Counted from the stretch's first letter, positions 1 to 12,335 are shown. The stretch: DNA of 64,000 nucleotides from Xylogone sp. PMI_703 (GCA_021399445.1 JAJTUQ010000001.1:2232001-2296000); one strand, 5' to 3'. Program-made: numbers and translations. Notes: generated by a model not told the origin, from the letters alone.

Positions 1-418
1 TGCACCATGGCATATGCGACAGCCGCGCCGGCTGCTGCACCAAGTAAGGTTCCAAAGATAGTCGTATTGGAAATCCCTTTCGATTTCTCGGCCTGTCGTT
101 CTTGTTCGGCGTTGGAGCCTTCCTCATAAGTGCGAGATGTGATGGTTTCGCGGTGAACGAGTCGAAAACTTTGCGACTGAGGCAGGGGAGTTGAATCATA
201 TCGACGAGGTGCCGGACGAGATCCATAGAGCTTATTCGCTGTAGGGACAGTAGGGCTGCTACGCGAAGGCGTATATTCATACTCGTTTTCAGAGGTGACG
301 CTCCGGGCAACGTCTTTCTGCCATTCCAACACGCGGAGAGCCTCTTTCTCCGTCGAGGCCGTGGAGGTAGGGTAATTAGGGGGTAATTCCCTCTGTGAAT
401 AGGATTGCTGTTGGTACA
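1..418 (-). CDS. Hypothetical protein, 5' part only (runs off left edge)
   Basis: An open frame of 139 codons reads leftwards from an ATG at 418 to the window edge without a stop. The ATG has a good fungal context (CCCACC before it), which is why I chose it, although the frame stays open a little further upstream. The visible N-terminal part is polar and disordered-looking, rich in Ser, Thr, Pro, Gln and Tyr, with an acidic/basic stretch around residues 100-115 (EEGSNAEQERQAEKSK). It ends in a Gly/Ala-rich hydrophobic run (GTLLGAAAGAAVAYAM) that looks like a glycine-zipper membrane segment. The rest of the protein is outside the window. I do not recognise the family; a small membrane-anchored protein is one reading. 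Confidence 0.55.
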
Positions 419-3400
419 TGGTGGGGATGCGGTCTAGGGTATCGGCTGTAAAGATATCGAGGGGAGTTGCGAGCACGGTGGATGAATTAAGTCTTACGCA
501 GGGCCCACAGAGCTTTCCTGCGTGTAGTGAAGGTGGGATGAGGCGGATGAGGTACAAGTATCAAAAGTATCCCCGAGATTGGGCTTGGAATATATAGTTA
601 TACAAAAACGAGGGAGACGGCGGGGCCAGAAGTAGCCCGCAAAGGAACGTGACTTCGGAGACAAGTATGAGCTGTCTGGTGGACCTGATTGGCGCCAACC
701 TGTGAAGAGCAGAAGCTCCTTACCAAGAAGAGTAAGCCAAACAGGGAGCACACGACACGACAGTTGAGGAGGGGGGGCCGTGAGCAATAGTAGGATGGGA
801 GACGGTGAAGCTGTGGTTCCAGCAGCTCGACCCAAACTCGGCAGCAGTCGAATTATATGTGCGTAGCAACACCGCTCACCTTGAGGATCTAAACCATCCA
901 GGGAGAGAAGATGCGACCAGCAAAGTGGGTATGTATGCGCTGGTTGTGTTATGCAGCAGCAAGCTTACTGCTCTGCTACGATGCTGCCCTTCGTCTGGAT
1001 GAGGCGAGCAGCCAAACCATGGGCCGCAAACACCAGATGAAGTCTGGTGGTTTCTGCAACTGCATCTCCTCCCACTACGACCGAATGTGCATACCGCAAC
1101 GCCAACCCCACCTCAGGCCCAAATCCGCCCTTTGTGCTGGCGGCGCTGGCTGGCTGTGGCCGCGACACACCGACAAAGTCTTCTCGGACTGGAGCTGCCG
1201 GCCAGGGCTGGTGATGGAGCTCCTGGGTCTCTGGAGCATGCTCGCCCAGCCACAGCCATTTTTATACGTTCCCGGATGTTTATTCTGTTTGGTTTGATTT
1301 TGGCCTACATTCCGTGCCTTTTTGCCTTGCTAGGCACGCCCGGTCATAACAAACACCTGGGGAAGCGAAAAATGGGGAATCGGGCGACCTGCGACACGCA
1401 ACTCCATGTGCTGCGGAGAGACCAAGCAGAGAGCAGAGCCTGAGCAGAGAGAATGCCAGGCGGGCTCTCAGCCTGAGCCTAAGCCTGAGCCTGAAGAAAG
1501 AGGATATCCAAACCTAATAGCGCTAGCAGGCCCAAACACTGGATTGTCGTGGCGACACGTTTCACCAATCAGCGAGATCCCCGCTGATCTCCCGGCCGGC
1601 ATATGGCTCCCTTGCCGCGGTCGCTCCCTTCCTCTCCACTCGTCGCTTTCTCTCCTGTCTTCCTCTCCCGGCCTTTCCCTCTTGGTATTATTTTTCGCCT
1701 CACGATCCGGAATAGGGCTCGATTGGTTCTTGGGCAGTCCAGCAAGTCGCTGCAGACGAATCCGAAGGAGGGAGCATTTTGTTCGCATCTCTCGGTTGGG
1801 TTCTCACTGTGTGTGCTCCGGGCTGGTAGTGTACTGTAGCGTCTTATTCTTGCATCCGTCTCAAGCAAGCTACTACTGCTGTAGCAATCCGATAACCGCT
1901 GCCGCAGGTTGCGGTGTCCCGAAAGGACAATTGACAATGCTAGTCACGCCGGTATGCTGAGGCAGAAAAAAGAAAAAAGAAAAGAAAGTTACATCAGATG
2001 CCTTCGAATTGAACCCAAAATTGGGAGATGAGGGGTAAAAAGGAGGCTCTACGGCTGTGTTCCAGCAAGGTAAAGAGGGCGATAGGATGAAGATTGTGCC
2101 CTGCATTGGGCTTTGCCCGGCTTCTGTTGTAGCCTCGTGCCTCATGCTGCGAGCCTTACGGAGTACAGTACACTTAGTGAAAAAAAGAAACCTCCGTACT
2201 TCCCAAGAATTATTGGTAGGCTACTAGATACAAGGATTCTCTCACTTGGTCAAATCAATTCAAGGGAAATATGACAGATAGCCCGCAATTATGACGGGTT
2301 TGCTTTTGTATGGGGCTCCTCCAGTGTGGGAGTAAGTTGGGCACTCCCTATGGCCTGGGAGTGTGTATGTTTGTGTGTGTGGGTGTTTATGGGAAGAGAG
2401 GCAAAGGGGGTCTGGACCGTTCCTTCAAATGCTGCGTACTGTACTCCATAGATCTGAGCACGCATCGTCATCCAACGTAACCGTACATGAAAGCATCGAG
2501 GGCGATGATGTAGATGATGTAAATCACCTATGCCGTATAGACTTATGTCTCTGTCGCAAAGTTGCAATTGCGTGGAAATGGTCTTTTATATGGCACCGGC
2601 GTTGTAGAAATTGCCAATTGTTTAGGTGACTAAAATTCTTTTTTGGATAATTTCTTGCCTTAAACTTTGCAATCAGCCTTTGCAAACCCCTATCTATCCT
2701 GACAAAGTACATAGCGAAGGGATCAAGCAACCCACCGATAACACCCCAAAAATCAAGGTACGAAAGAGGGAGGTTACGCTCAATATGCTCAATTCGCTGT
2801 CCCTCTCGATATAACTGGTCGAGCCACCAATTCGGGACCACGATTAAAAAAGGTACCGACCGAGTGGGGGAAGCCGTCAATTGATCTCTCATCAGGCCCC
2901 CTCCGTTCCGAAAACTGTCAATCTGGTTTCATGATTGCACAGTTGGCGCATATTTGAAAACACATACGTACATACATTGTGCACACATAAAGCACTGAGC
3001 ACGGGAGATAAAGGGAGGGCATGAGAGTGTGTGAGAGAGTTGCACGTGCAAAGACGGGTGAAGTCCCGTACCATGGCGCGAGCATCTCCTTTGTAGTACC
3101 TTCTTGCTCTCTTACTCTCTCACTATTCCAATAAATAACGAGTCTCTCAGTTCTCTAGGTTTGGGTTACAAATGGTTTTCATAATTTTTTTCATATCTTT
3201 ATTTCTCTTTTCTTTATCCGACATGCAGGCATAATATACTTATCATGCGTAGGAAATGTGATATTTTTGACAAGCACAGACAAACAAAGACAGGAGACTA
3301 CCTGTGGTGGCCTTACTAGGGCACGAAACTTAAAAAAGACAGGGCAAAACTTTTCTTCTGTGTAAAACACCAAGTTGAAGTGGTGATTTCACAAGAAATA

Positions 3401-4051
3401 ATTCGATTCAAGTGATCATTGCGAGGAAAGCAGGGGAAGAAATGCATAGAGAAAAAAACAAATATAGGAAAACGGCAAAATTCCTCTTTCAAGAAAGAAT
3501 TTTACGGTCTCCTTGGATCTGCTGTCGAACGGGCCTGATGTTTTGTGTTGTAAAAACAGAGGAACGAGCTACACCAGATACCCAAGCTCTGGGGGGATTC
3601 CGGACCGACTCGGAAAGCATACTTTTGAACGATGTTGAGATCGCTGGTTTCTGCTTTGAGAGTTCCGCTTTCACCTTTTTCTTCTTCTTGGCTTTGGCTT
3701 GCTTTTTTGGTATCTGAAAATACTAGAGTTTGACATTTTCCCCATATTTTCCAACCATCCCCTTTCCTTTCCTGCGAACCCCATGAATGAAATGCGTCCC
3801 TAATTTTTATTCTTTTTTGTTCCCTAGTGAAGGCAGTCATTGTCGTTTGATGGCTGGCCTGATTTGATAGAATTGCTATCCCATTTACTCCGTGCTGTTA
3901 ATCCGTAGCTCCTGAGAAATTTGCGGGGTTCCTCCCTTAAATTTTAATAACACAATAAAGAAAAACTTTTTTTTTCAGACAAGACGGTCCTGCTAAAATC
4001 GTCTCGACGTGTAAGACGGCCGTGCTATGTCAGCTGCCAGGGTCTAGAGAT
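419..4051. other. Intergenic, no gene recognised
   Basis: About 3.6 kb between the left-edge gene and EMG1. It contains several overlapping open frames up to 184 codons, but they are low-complexity or Ser/Cys/Arg-rich with no motif, overlap each other on both strands and show no splice pattern. Pyrimidine-rich tracts and TACGGAGTAC-like motifs (around 2158 and 3890) are the only visible structure. The right part (2.6-4.0 kb) is AT-rich. Confidence 0.5.
1470..1493. repeat. Hexanucleotide microsatellite (AGCCTG)4
   Basis: Four consecutive AGCCTG/AGCCTA hexamers, one substitution in the second unit. Short simple repeat in non-coding sequence. Confidence 0.7.
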
Positions 4052-5139
4052 CTACAAAATATCCCAGGAGTCTTCGGCGGCATGACAGAACTTGCTGCAG
4101 GCCACACTGGCCGACAAGCTGAAATTGCTGATCGAGATCTTCTCATCAACGTATTGGTCTGCGAAGTTATCCGATCCCTTGGCCATGGCACCAACAAATA
4201 CACATATACTCTCGTTCTCACCCAGAGTATCTACATATTCGCGAACTCGGACGAGTGGGGCGTCGAAACTCAAGGTGACCTTTCGGCAGTTGGGGGGGAG
4301 GTGGTCGGTGATGGGGTTCGCAATGACCTTCAGGAGCTTCTCTTGCGAAGTGGTCGATCGGATTGAGAGTCTGTGGAGGAGCTGGACCATCAGACCTGCA
4401 AATCGCTTGAAGGTTCGAGGGATTCGCACGGTGGGGCTGACTTCGATGAGGACGCCTTTGGCAGTCTGGATGTAGATCTGGAGTCTACCGGCTTTGTTGA
4501 TGGGCGAATCGAGGAGAGTGAGGAGACACTTTTCGTTCATTTGTTAGTAAATGAAAATCGAACTATTGTGGTTGAACACACTTGGTGAGTAATATCAGGT
4601 CGAGCATCGCTAATATCGCGATTCATCTTACGCATGACGCCGATGTGCTCATCGCTGTTTAGCAATGAGTACTTCTCGTCTCGTGCTGCACCATTTCGGC
4701 CACTGCCATGCGAGGCCTTATAGGTCTCAAGACTGGCGTTTGAAAGAACGACAATGAGTCTCTTGGAGTCCTTATCAGTCGAGGCAATAGGGACATGCTG
4801 TTCGGCCACAAGTTGGGGAAGAGTTGGTGGAGGGAGGGACTGTGTTCCTGCCATGATGTTAGGGCATGTGAGAATATAAAATTTGTATATTGGTAAAGAA
4901 ATGCCGTGGTCGCGGGGGTGGTGTATAAGTATCTCGGCGATGACACATTCTCTTTGTCGCGTGCTTTGGAGCTTGGTTTGCTACAACAAGTGGCCGCAAG
5001 AAAGCGAGAACTCCAAAAATTCCAATGCAGCGATCCGTACAAACGCAGAATAGCATCTCAATTGTCTCAAAAGGAGAGGTGAATGATATTGCTTACTTGG
5101 TCGCTTGAGTCTGCGCTCTCTGCCTTCTGGAGACGACAT
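4052..5139 (-). CDS. EMG1: 18S rRNA (pseudouridine-N1) methyltransferase Nep1/Emg1
   Basis: Nep1/Emg1 is a nucleolar SPOUT-class methyltransferase that methylates a hypermodified pseudouridine in 18S rRNA and is needed for 40S subunit assembly. The last exon (4052-4528) carries the family hallmarks: [29 protein letters not shown], the knot-region motif [10 protein letters not shown], and the C-terminal [19 protein letters not shown]. It joins the upstream exon through a 53-nt intron (4529-4581; donor GTGTGT, perfect TACTAAC branch, AAG acceptor), restoring [14 protein letters not shown]. Two starts are possible. The ATG at 4854 gives 249 aa, the usual length. An ATG at 5139 gives a 43-nt first exon ([14 protein letters not shown]) that splices in frame through a 249-nt intron (5096-4848), adding a basic, nucleolus-like N-terminus. 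I drew the longer model; the family call is very secure, the first exon is not. Confidence 0.9.
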
Positions 5140-5814
5140 GGTTTCTGTTTTGTCTGCTTCAAACGGTCAGGAATCTAGGGTCTAGCCGGGCAAAAGAAAA
5201 TTTCCCCGCTCCTCGAAGCTGCACGCACAAGGTAGATGTATGCTGGAATGGATCTGGGTTTCGGGTGCCGGAAGGTTGTTACAATAACAAAGTCGTTGGT
5301 AACAAAGATCTAAAAAGGAGCTGGAAGTGTCCTGGGTATCAATGCGAAGAGAAAGTCCTGTGCCGCAATGGAGGTGAGAGAGTTGAGAGGGGAGCAGAAG
5401 AAATTTGCTGTGAGGGCGGTGGGGCGTCCCGTCTAATTTATCCCAAAGCAACGCGCCTTCGTTCATCAATCGTCCCAAAAAACAACCCGAGCAGATCAGG
5501 GTCTCTTTTGGCGCATCAACCTGCCTAGACAATGGTACTCTGCACGCCGCGTCACGCTTCGGGCGTTTTGTGGAAGTGTCACCTTTAAAGCATCTACGGA
5601 GTATAGTAACATTTTCGCCGTTAATGTTTCGGCACACCTGCAAGAGGAATAGACTCGGAAAATTTAATGGAGAAACTGCTGTGGTAGAGGACACGGCACG
5701 GAGTAAGATCTAGCTTATTGTTGAGAAGAGACAATACGCTGCGGGAGTTCCGAATCAAGCAGCTAGTATTGCTTTGCCAGGTATATTTACGTATCTCTTG
5801 CCTGCTTACTGCAG
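5140..5814. other. Intergenic, upstream of EMG1
   Basis: Promoter-side region of EMG1. A 170-codon minus-strand frame (5182-5694) has no motif and no plausible exon partners, so I do not call it a gene. A TACGGAGTA-like motif lies near 5594. Confidence 0.4.
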
Positions 5815-6245
5815 TAACGTAATTCCCTGTTCACCGGAACACCTAGTTTACCGAAACACTGAAATTCACCGCAAAATCGACGAAAACTGTACGTTAATAA
5901 CTCAACAACCATAACATTATATTTAACCAAATTTTGAAATCCTTTTATTTATTAAATAATCAATAAATAAACAAATTCTGATCTGTTCAACATGCGTGGT
6001 ACCTGTTGTATAATAAAATGACATTGCTTTAAAGGTCCAAAATCTAATTTAACCATATTAAACATCTTTAAGCGTCAGAATAACCAAATATTTTGAATTA
6101 TATTGAAATAATTAGCTATTTTACAAGATATTGTCTTTTTAAATTGTACGGTTGTTGAGTTATTGACGTACAGTTTTCGTCGATTTTGCGGTGAATTTCA
6201 GTGTTTCGGTAAACCAGGTGTTCCGGTGAACAGGGAATTACGTTA
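5815..6245. mobile_element. MITE, 427 bp, Tc1/mariner-type ends with TA target duplication
   Basis: The element proper is 5817-6243, flanked by TA at 5815-5816 and 6244-6245. Its ends are inverted repeats of about 95 bp: 5817-5911 reads the same as the reverse complement of 6149-6243 with only two to four mismatches (for example CCTAG versus CCTGG, and GTTAATA versus GTCAATA). The termini read ACGTAATTCCCTGTTCACC. The interior (about 240 bp) is AT-rich and non-coding, with no transposase, so it is a non-autonomous element. A TA duplication is typical of the Tc1/mariner superfamily. The near-identity of the arms suggests fairly recent insertion compared with its decayed surroundings. Confidence 0.88.
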
Positions 6246-7340
6246 AGATGCAGAGCTGACGGTCGATTCCCCGCACTAGCAATCTACACAGTATACAGCA
6301 TACGTACATGCTTTTACGACAGCATACCACAGTAGAAATTGAAGAGAAACCACCATTTTCGGAGACTTTTGATATCAATCCGTGGATGGCTAGTCTCTGA
6401 GACCTTCGTTTTACGGGACCGAATACGAGCTACATCTGTCATATGTCATGGTGACTCTGGCGGTGATCCCAGGAGACAGCTCGTTCTGAGATTACATCAG
6501 ATCTTCCCAAAGAAGCTGACTCAGATCCTCACCAATCGAGTAACTCGCAGCTCCGATACACCATCTTTGTGCATAGAGATGTAACTTTTAGTTTCGACAA
6601 ATCGGCTTCAAAGGAGGCATGCTCGGAACGCCGAACTCACCAACATTCAGGCGGAAAAAGATCCTCCTTTCCATGGACGCCAGTCCGAGTAGACACTGTC
6701 GGAATTGTTTCCAATCCGATAGGCCGATGCCTCAATAGATGAGGGGATCATAACGTCAGCAATGCCTCACTGTAGTTGCACGATATTCTCTACAAGAACG
6801 TACAGAGCGCAAATACATAAGAAATAGATTCCCTAAAATCGCACTAAAGCGACCTTACGGCGACCTTACAGTAAGATCCCCAGCCTCATCTATGCAGTAG
6901 TAGTCATCTTGCAGATGCGCTATTGAAAAGAACGCTTTGTTCCGCTAAAAGTAAGCAACTAATTATTACATGGGGATAACGTGTAATACTGCCTCATCCC
7001 ATCAAAGCCCTGGTCGGTATTCCCTCGGGCTCCGTATGCCGGTACTATCATTGTTGCCTTAGGCATTGAACGAGCAATAAGAGATATCAAACAGCAGACA
7101 AGGTTGAAATCTGACATCTAGACCGATCTGTGCTGCAGGATGGCGCTCTGCTGACAGGAGACCAGATGACTTTATCGAAATTATCTGTAGAGAAGTCATC
7201 TTACAGGAGGCTATCACTAATTGTACAGCACTGAGTAATCCGGGACCCGAGGGAGACGCCCAAAACAGAATCTCGTGGCGTTCTACACTGTCATGACGGA
7301 TACCTTTGCTGTAACTTATGTCATATTGCCACTGCCAGTG

Positions 7341-7725
7341 AAACATAATTCCGTGTCTGTTCGGTCGCTGAATTCAGGGCAAATTGAGCAAAACCACTCC
7401 GACAATACCAGCAAACTACATTCTTACATACAGTGAAGCAATCTTGTTTAATTATACCCCTATTGTTGAATATGCATACTAATTCTAAGATAATTTGGTG
7501 CTGTTTGATTATGCGATATTATAATATCGATATGATTTTGTGACCTCAAATTATGGCTAATAGTATTGTTGATATTTGAGAAGATGAAAAAAGGCATATC
7601 CATGGTCAGCTCAATTCAATCAATTATATACTAAAGGTTTATCTTCGTAGTTGCTGATATTGCGGGGAATGACTTTGCTCAATTTTGCCCTAAATTCAGT
7701 GGCCGAACACACTGGGAATTACATA
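7341..7725. mobile_element. Degenerate TIR element, about 385 bp
   Basis: The sequence at 7341-7425 is an imperfect inverted copy of 7640-7725. Shared blocks include TGTTCGGYCRCTGAATT, AGGGCAAA(A)TTGAGCAAA and CAATAYCAGCAA. The outermost bases (TAATTCC-GTGT) resemble the GTAATTCCC end of the MITE at 5815-6245, so the two may belong to related families. Arms match less well than in the intact MITE, with several transitions, so this copy is older or RIP-altered. No coding capacity; the target duplication is not clear. Confidence 0.6.
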
Positions 7726-8589
7726 AATAACTCAGGAAAACCTCTGCTGTGGAGCATCATCAAGCTTGAGGCTTAAGCACAGCTTTTCTTTCTCTCAGCA
7801 GAACATGGAGCTATGCAATCTCAACCTCAAGCCTCTGCTAACTTACGGAAGATATTTACACTAAAATCCCTACTTAGGTTACCTTCATACTCCGTAAGAA
7901 ATTGTATGGGGATTACAATCATTGCAGTCAGCGCCCCAGAGCTCGGGGGTCCCCAATAGCGTTAGTAGCGATTGGGACGGACAAATATCTGAGAATTGAA
8001 ACATCCTTGAAAAGGGCATACTTCGGAAAAAGAATTTGCTACTGATGACAAAATAACAAGTAACCCGAGGTTCGAGAATACCATGCCAGACTAGCTTGTT
8101 AAAAGCCATTAGAAATGCAACCAAAAGTTGCAGTGCAGTCCGTACAGTAAAATCTTAAACCGCATTGTCATGACTACAACATGTGGAAATCTTGACATTC
8201 CACAAATGCAACTCATCCGATCACACCGGAAATAGGCTATATTTTTCGAGGGTGTACCACGGCGTGATATTAGTCCTGTAAATAGATGTATTGGGAAAAG
8301 TGATGGAGCCATTATTTGTGATGGGAGCTTTAAATGCTTCCTAGAAAGACATTACTCTGAATTAGATGGAATGTAGAGTCTGTTATGTATATAGGTAAGC
8401 ATACCATTTTTCAATGGTTTGTGTAAAAATTACTAATAATTCGAGCTGGGTTTAAGTTGAATTTGAGTACATCAGAGAGTAATTGAGTTTGAGTTGGCTG
8501 GAGTTACCAACTCAACAGCTCACACGGAGTACATACTGCTTTTCACGCTGTATAATCTTCTTAACAAAGCTAGAAGTAGTAAATGCTAC

Positions 8590-8880
8590 ACCCTGCATGC
8601 ATGGTGGCAGAAGTCTATTGGTTTATTTTTTGTTTTATTTTTGAAATCATATAATAGGAGTCCACTTACTTTACCTTCCTTCACCTCAGCGCCACGGATT
8701 TTAAGGTTATTCTGTTTTAATTCTAAATGCGATGCACAACAAGAAAATGTTATAAAATTTAAAGGTGAATGGCAAAAGCTAAAAGCAAAGTAGGAACCGA
8801 AAGGGGTACAATTCTGTGGTAGCTACTTAGGGGAATAAGATTACCTGTGTAACCGATCAGAAATTAGCAGGACTTTAATC
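8590..8880 (+). pseudogene. Fragment of tandem alpha/beta-barrel-like gene (copy of the 14.1-16.0 kb gene)
   Basis: Read on the plus strand this segment gives QKSIG, then LTLPSFTSAPRILRLFCFNS, DAQQENVIKFKGEWQKLKAK, a stop, and VQFCGSYLGE. The gene at 14140-15951 on the minus strand has LSLPSFTSTPRTLRLFCFNF, DARQENVVKLMDEWQKLKAK, WKQEGTKFCGSWLEE in the same order. The stop after QKLKAK is TAG where the other copy has a Trp codon (TGG to TAG), a RIP-type change; a second stop replaces a codon shortly after. Neither the beginning nor the end of the gene is present, so it is a decayed partial copy. Confidence 0.75.
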
Positions 8881-9977
8881 AAATGCTCTCAAGTCTTCAA
8901 CAGAGCTATAAGAATAAAGGTTGTATAGAAGAGCCTCATCATATGTTGGTACTTGGTGGCTTGGCGCCATTGTCACATTGCATGAAGGCAGTAGTCCTGC
9001 GCAAACCTCTCTTAGAATGATCCCAGCTACTGACCAATAGCACTGCTACACGTCCTCGACATTTTGATTGTTGACCCCCTCTAACATCGCAATGCTATTA
9101 CTGGAGATAGGGAGAGCCAACTTCAAGTCCCCTCGTGACTCCATCATCGGTCCTATGAGACAAACGCCAGCGAAGCATCCAGTCAAGATGGTTCTGTCCA
9201 CTAACTTGCCATTATTGCAATTCCCGCTCATCGTTAGCATAAAAGTCAAACACCCAGCAATCTTGGTATACTTATTTTGATGTATTATCATTGGTCTTAA
9301 TGACCCATATGCGTCTTGAGTACACCATCTTTACTCACCGATACAAAGATATTATCATATTTCCGTCACAAACCGTATACAACTCCTTGGTCGAGCATTT
9401 AGCCTTTATTGAAAATGTGGCGCCAAGGTTAATGCAACACTTTAGGAAGCAAAGATGGCATAGTTGGGGCTGAGTTCAAGGCGGTCCCTGGAGGGCTACA
9501 CAAGGCTGTGTATGAGATCTTCAACAGGACTTCTCATGCCAAACAATGTAGCATTAATACGCCTCGTTTTGTTCGAGTCTAGAATGGAGATACTCAAAAG
9601 AAAAGAGCGAGGCACATTTATCTTCTCTTAACAAATATATAGGGGGGTATAAGCAGCCAATTCAAATAGAGTTCTCCCTTTGTTCTGAGACCTTCCAAGT
9701 AATTGGGCTGCTGTGGTAGCTTTTATGCCCAGTCCCCATCAGCGTATTCGACTTGATTACATTCAACCTTACAGATTTATTGCAACTCATACTACTTCGT
9801 TATCTCGAAATTCACCGGATGCACTATCTCAGTTTAAATATAGCCCTGTAAGTCAGTAACACTTTAAGAATACCGGACCTAGTCCTGACTAAGCCAGTTA
9901 TTAATACTGATCTATCTTGGAACTGCTCAAAAACCATATGGCCCTGTAGGCAAGGGTTTCTTTACAAATAGGAAGCT

Positions 9978-12318
9978 ATGTCTAGTGCTATTGTGCCCAC
10001 AGGTGGAGGCAACTTCCAACAGTCTGGTCAACTGGACTGGGTCTCTCTGTCGAAGTCAACATTTACATTCGGGTTAGACGTACTGGTGCGACTCTCTAAG
10101 GCGAAACTTGACCCAGCTACTATGGCCATTGGCCTAATTACTTGCAATCGATTCGTACTTAAGGCCGAAGCTCAAAAAAGAATCCAACCTCAAATCCTTC
10201 TCGTCCTATGGAAAACTCATCTGGTTTGGGTTCGGAATAAAGCCTATCGTAAAGGATCTTGCCGAAACAGAGCACGGGATGGCATGCGTCGCTTTGTGTG
10301 CATGCATGTCCATTCATATGACTCCTTCTATGTGGCGGAAGTTCTTCGAGAACTTTGCAAGCTCCAGGAAGCCCCTCAGCATGTCATACCATCAATCCAC
10401 CAGTGGAAAGTGCTAGTTAATATCTGTGCAGGGACAATATCAAATTCGAAGTTTCCTACCTTTCTCGAGGGGTTAATACGCCTTGTACTACCCGGTATAG
10501 GTGTATCATTCCAACGACCTACGCCTAGAGAAGCCCTCGCAAAAGCAATCGGAGCTCTAGCTGATGTATCAAATGATAAACTGGCGTGTATTACTATTGC
10601 TGGCGGACTTGATTGCATATGGCTCGCTGCTATCTCAGAATGGTTATTGGAATTGGATGTCGAGATCCGTCTCGACTCAGGTAGTACGGTATACAGATCA
10701 TCGATGAACAATCGTGGTTGCTTTCCTGCGGTCACAATCATCTTTGTATCAGATAATGAGCCATCAATCCAGCTGAGCAAATGTCATGTTGTTCCAGCGG
10801 GTCTCAAGTTCCTAGGAATCCCTGACTCAGACCAACCCAGATTCAGGGGGGGTCGCTCAGAATGGGAGAACATACTTACAGACACCTTCGGTCTTCATAT
10901 GAATAGATTGCTTGCAGGAACTCTACAACATAGTTTCGCCCTACTTTTGATTGATGCGTCCCGCCTCGCCGAAAGGTCTTACCGTTATGGACTGATGCAG
11001 AACAGCGAAGAACTTAATTCTAGACACTGTTTTCCTTTTAGTCGATTCAACTTCAGTCGTACATCCAGTAGAGGCCAGGGCTATCTAAACTTTGCTATCA
11101 AACATATACCAGAACTCGCATCTACTATACATATGCTCGAGCAAGTCGAGATCCAAAATTACACATATGCATCTTGGAAGGAGTCCATCAACCGGATTGC
11201 CCTTGAATGCACCTGTGATCAGTGCCGTGGTACAGAAAGTATAGAAGACATCTATTTATCGCAACTCTGCCTCCAGCTCATTGCGGAGACAATCATTATT
11301 TTCTTGTGGATGTTGTCAGTAATGGATGTGGATCCGTCCATTAAGCCATCTGCTTTTGGACTTCACTTACTCTATAAAATGCATAAGTGGAAATCTCAAC
11401 GTGCGAGAGACATCCGAACCAAACAAAAGTCCTGGAATGATATTCAAGTAGCATATTTTCCCACAAATGACGTAGATATCTTAACAGCTGCTTTAACGGT
11501 TTTTTCTGGATCAAATAATGATGGAGGTCGCGTTGGAAAAGAACCATCTGCCCTTTATCATGATGGTATCTGCGTCTACTTCAAGGCATTTGAGGACCTC
11601 AACCTATCACCGGAAGAAGCATCAGTTATTAGGGTAGTTGCTGGCCATATTAATTTCGAGGGGGTAAAGTATGAGCGTATATATGACCCTGTAGCTGACA
11701 CTCAGATTTCTAAGGGTGTGGCTGTGGACCACAAGTTTCTTACAACCTTGTCGTCCAAGAGGCCCCACAACACAGCTCTCTTGTTGCAGCCTACAGACTC
11801 TCGTTCAACGAAGGCTCCGGTAAATATGTGTTAGGGATATCGGCAATTGAACTGGCAATTGCGAAGTTAGTCCAACCAACAATTCTCTGTGGGGATCCTG
11901 CATCTCGAGCAATTTTCATTGAACCAGGGAGGCTATCATCCTGGTTTCAAAAAACAACACACAAGGTCAGAATCTGGCGGGCGAGTTACCACAGCTGCCA
12001 TCTCAATGGTCACTTATTTCAGTTCCGAAATCTGGATCAGATGGAGCGATCAAACTACGGATAATGCAGGCTGCAATCAGCAGACTTTATTGGGAAATAA
12101 CCAAACAACATACAATATTCCGCCTAACTTATCTAAGCCCATGTGCTGACTGCCTCGACGAGTTTTCATGTCCTCAAGATTCTAGCCAGGATAAGAGGGG
12201 ATTACCTCGCTCTCGGAGTAGCCTTGAAGGAGCAATAACTATAACTCAAGCCTCGGAGGTTGGGCCTTGGATGAGTAAATACTTTGAGATTTTCGCGGAA
12301 AAGATATATCAACTATAA
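9978..12318 (+). CDS. Large uncharacterised fungal protein, 3' end frame-broken
   Basis: An ATG at 9978 opens a 618-codon frame to 11834. It looks like a real protein: balanced composition, a hydrophobic segment (LCLQLIAETIIIFLWMLSVM), a Cys cluster (CTCDQC) and motifs such as HQWKVLVNICAG and TIAGGLDCIWLAA. From memory this resembles a large, unnamed protein type common in Pezizomycotina; I assign no function. The real C-terminus lies in other frames. From about 11714 the +2 frame reads sensibly (NLVVQEAPQHSSLVAAYRLS), reachable by a 59-nt intron 11677-11735 (GTATAT...CACAAG) or a frameshift. At the A6 run 11949-11954 the frame changes again, by loss of one base or gain of two, to ELPQLPSQWSLISVP and on to a stop at 12318. 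Either a sequence error or the start of decay. It may continue by splicing into the ankyrin module that follows. Confidence 0.65.
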
Positions 12319-12335
12319 ATAGACTGGACACCCAA

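Larger units (their letters stand above)
6246..9977. other. AT-rich, degenerate accessory DNA
   Basis: Nearly 3.7 kb without an intact gene. It contains an imperfect inverted-repeat element (7341-7725), a fragment of the alpha/beta-barrel gene (about 8590-8880) and many short frames ending in TAA/TAG. A minus-strand frame at 9046-9291 has a hydrophobic stretch (CLTFMLTMSGNC) but I cannot assign it. The base composition and stop density fit repeat-induced decay. Confidence 0.5.

Noticed and set aside
1406..1960. 184-codon plus-strand open frame
   Set aside because: Low-complexity Glu/Pro then Ser/Leu/Arg/Cys-rich sequence, overlapped by other frames on both strands, no motif or splice partner.
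5182..5694. 170-codon minus-strand frame upstream of EMG1
   Set aside because: No recognisable motif, Cys/Ser/Arg-rich chance composition, and it does not connect to EMG1.
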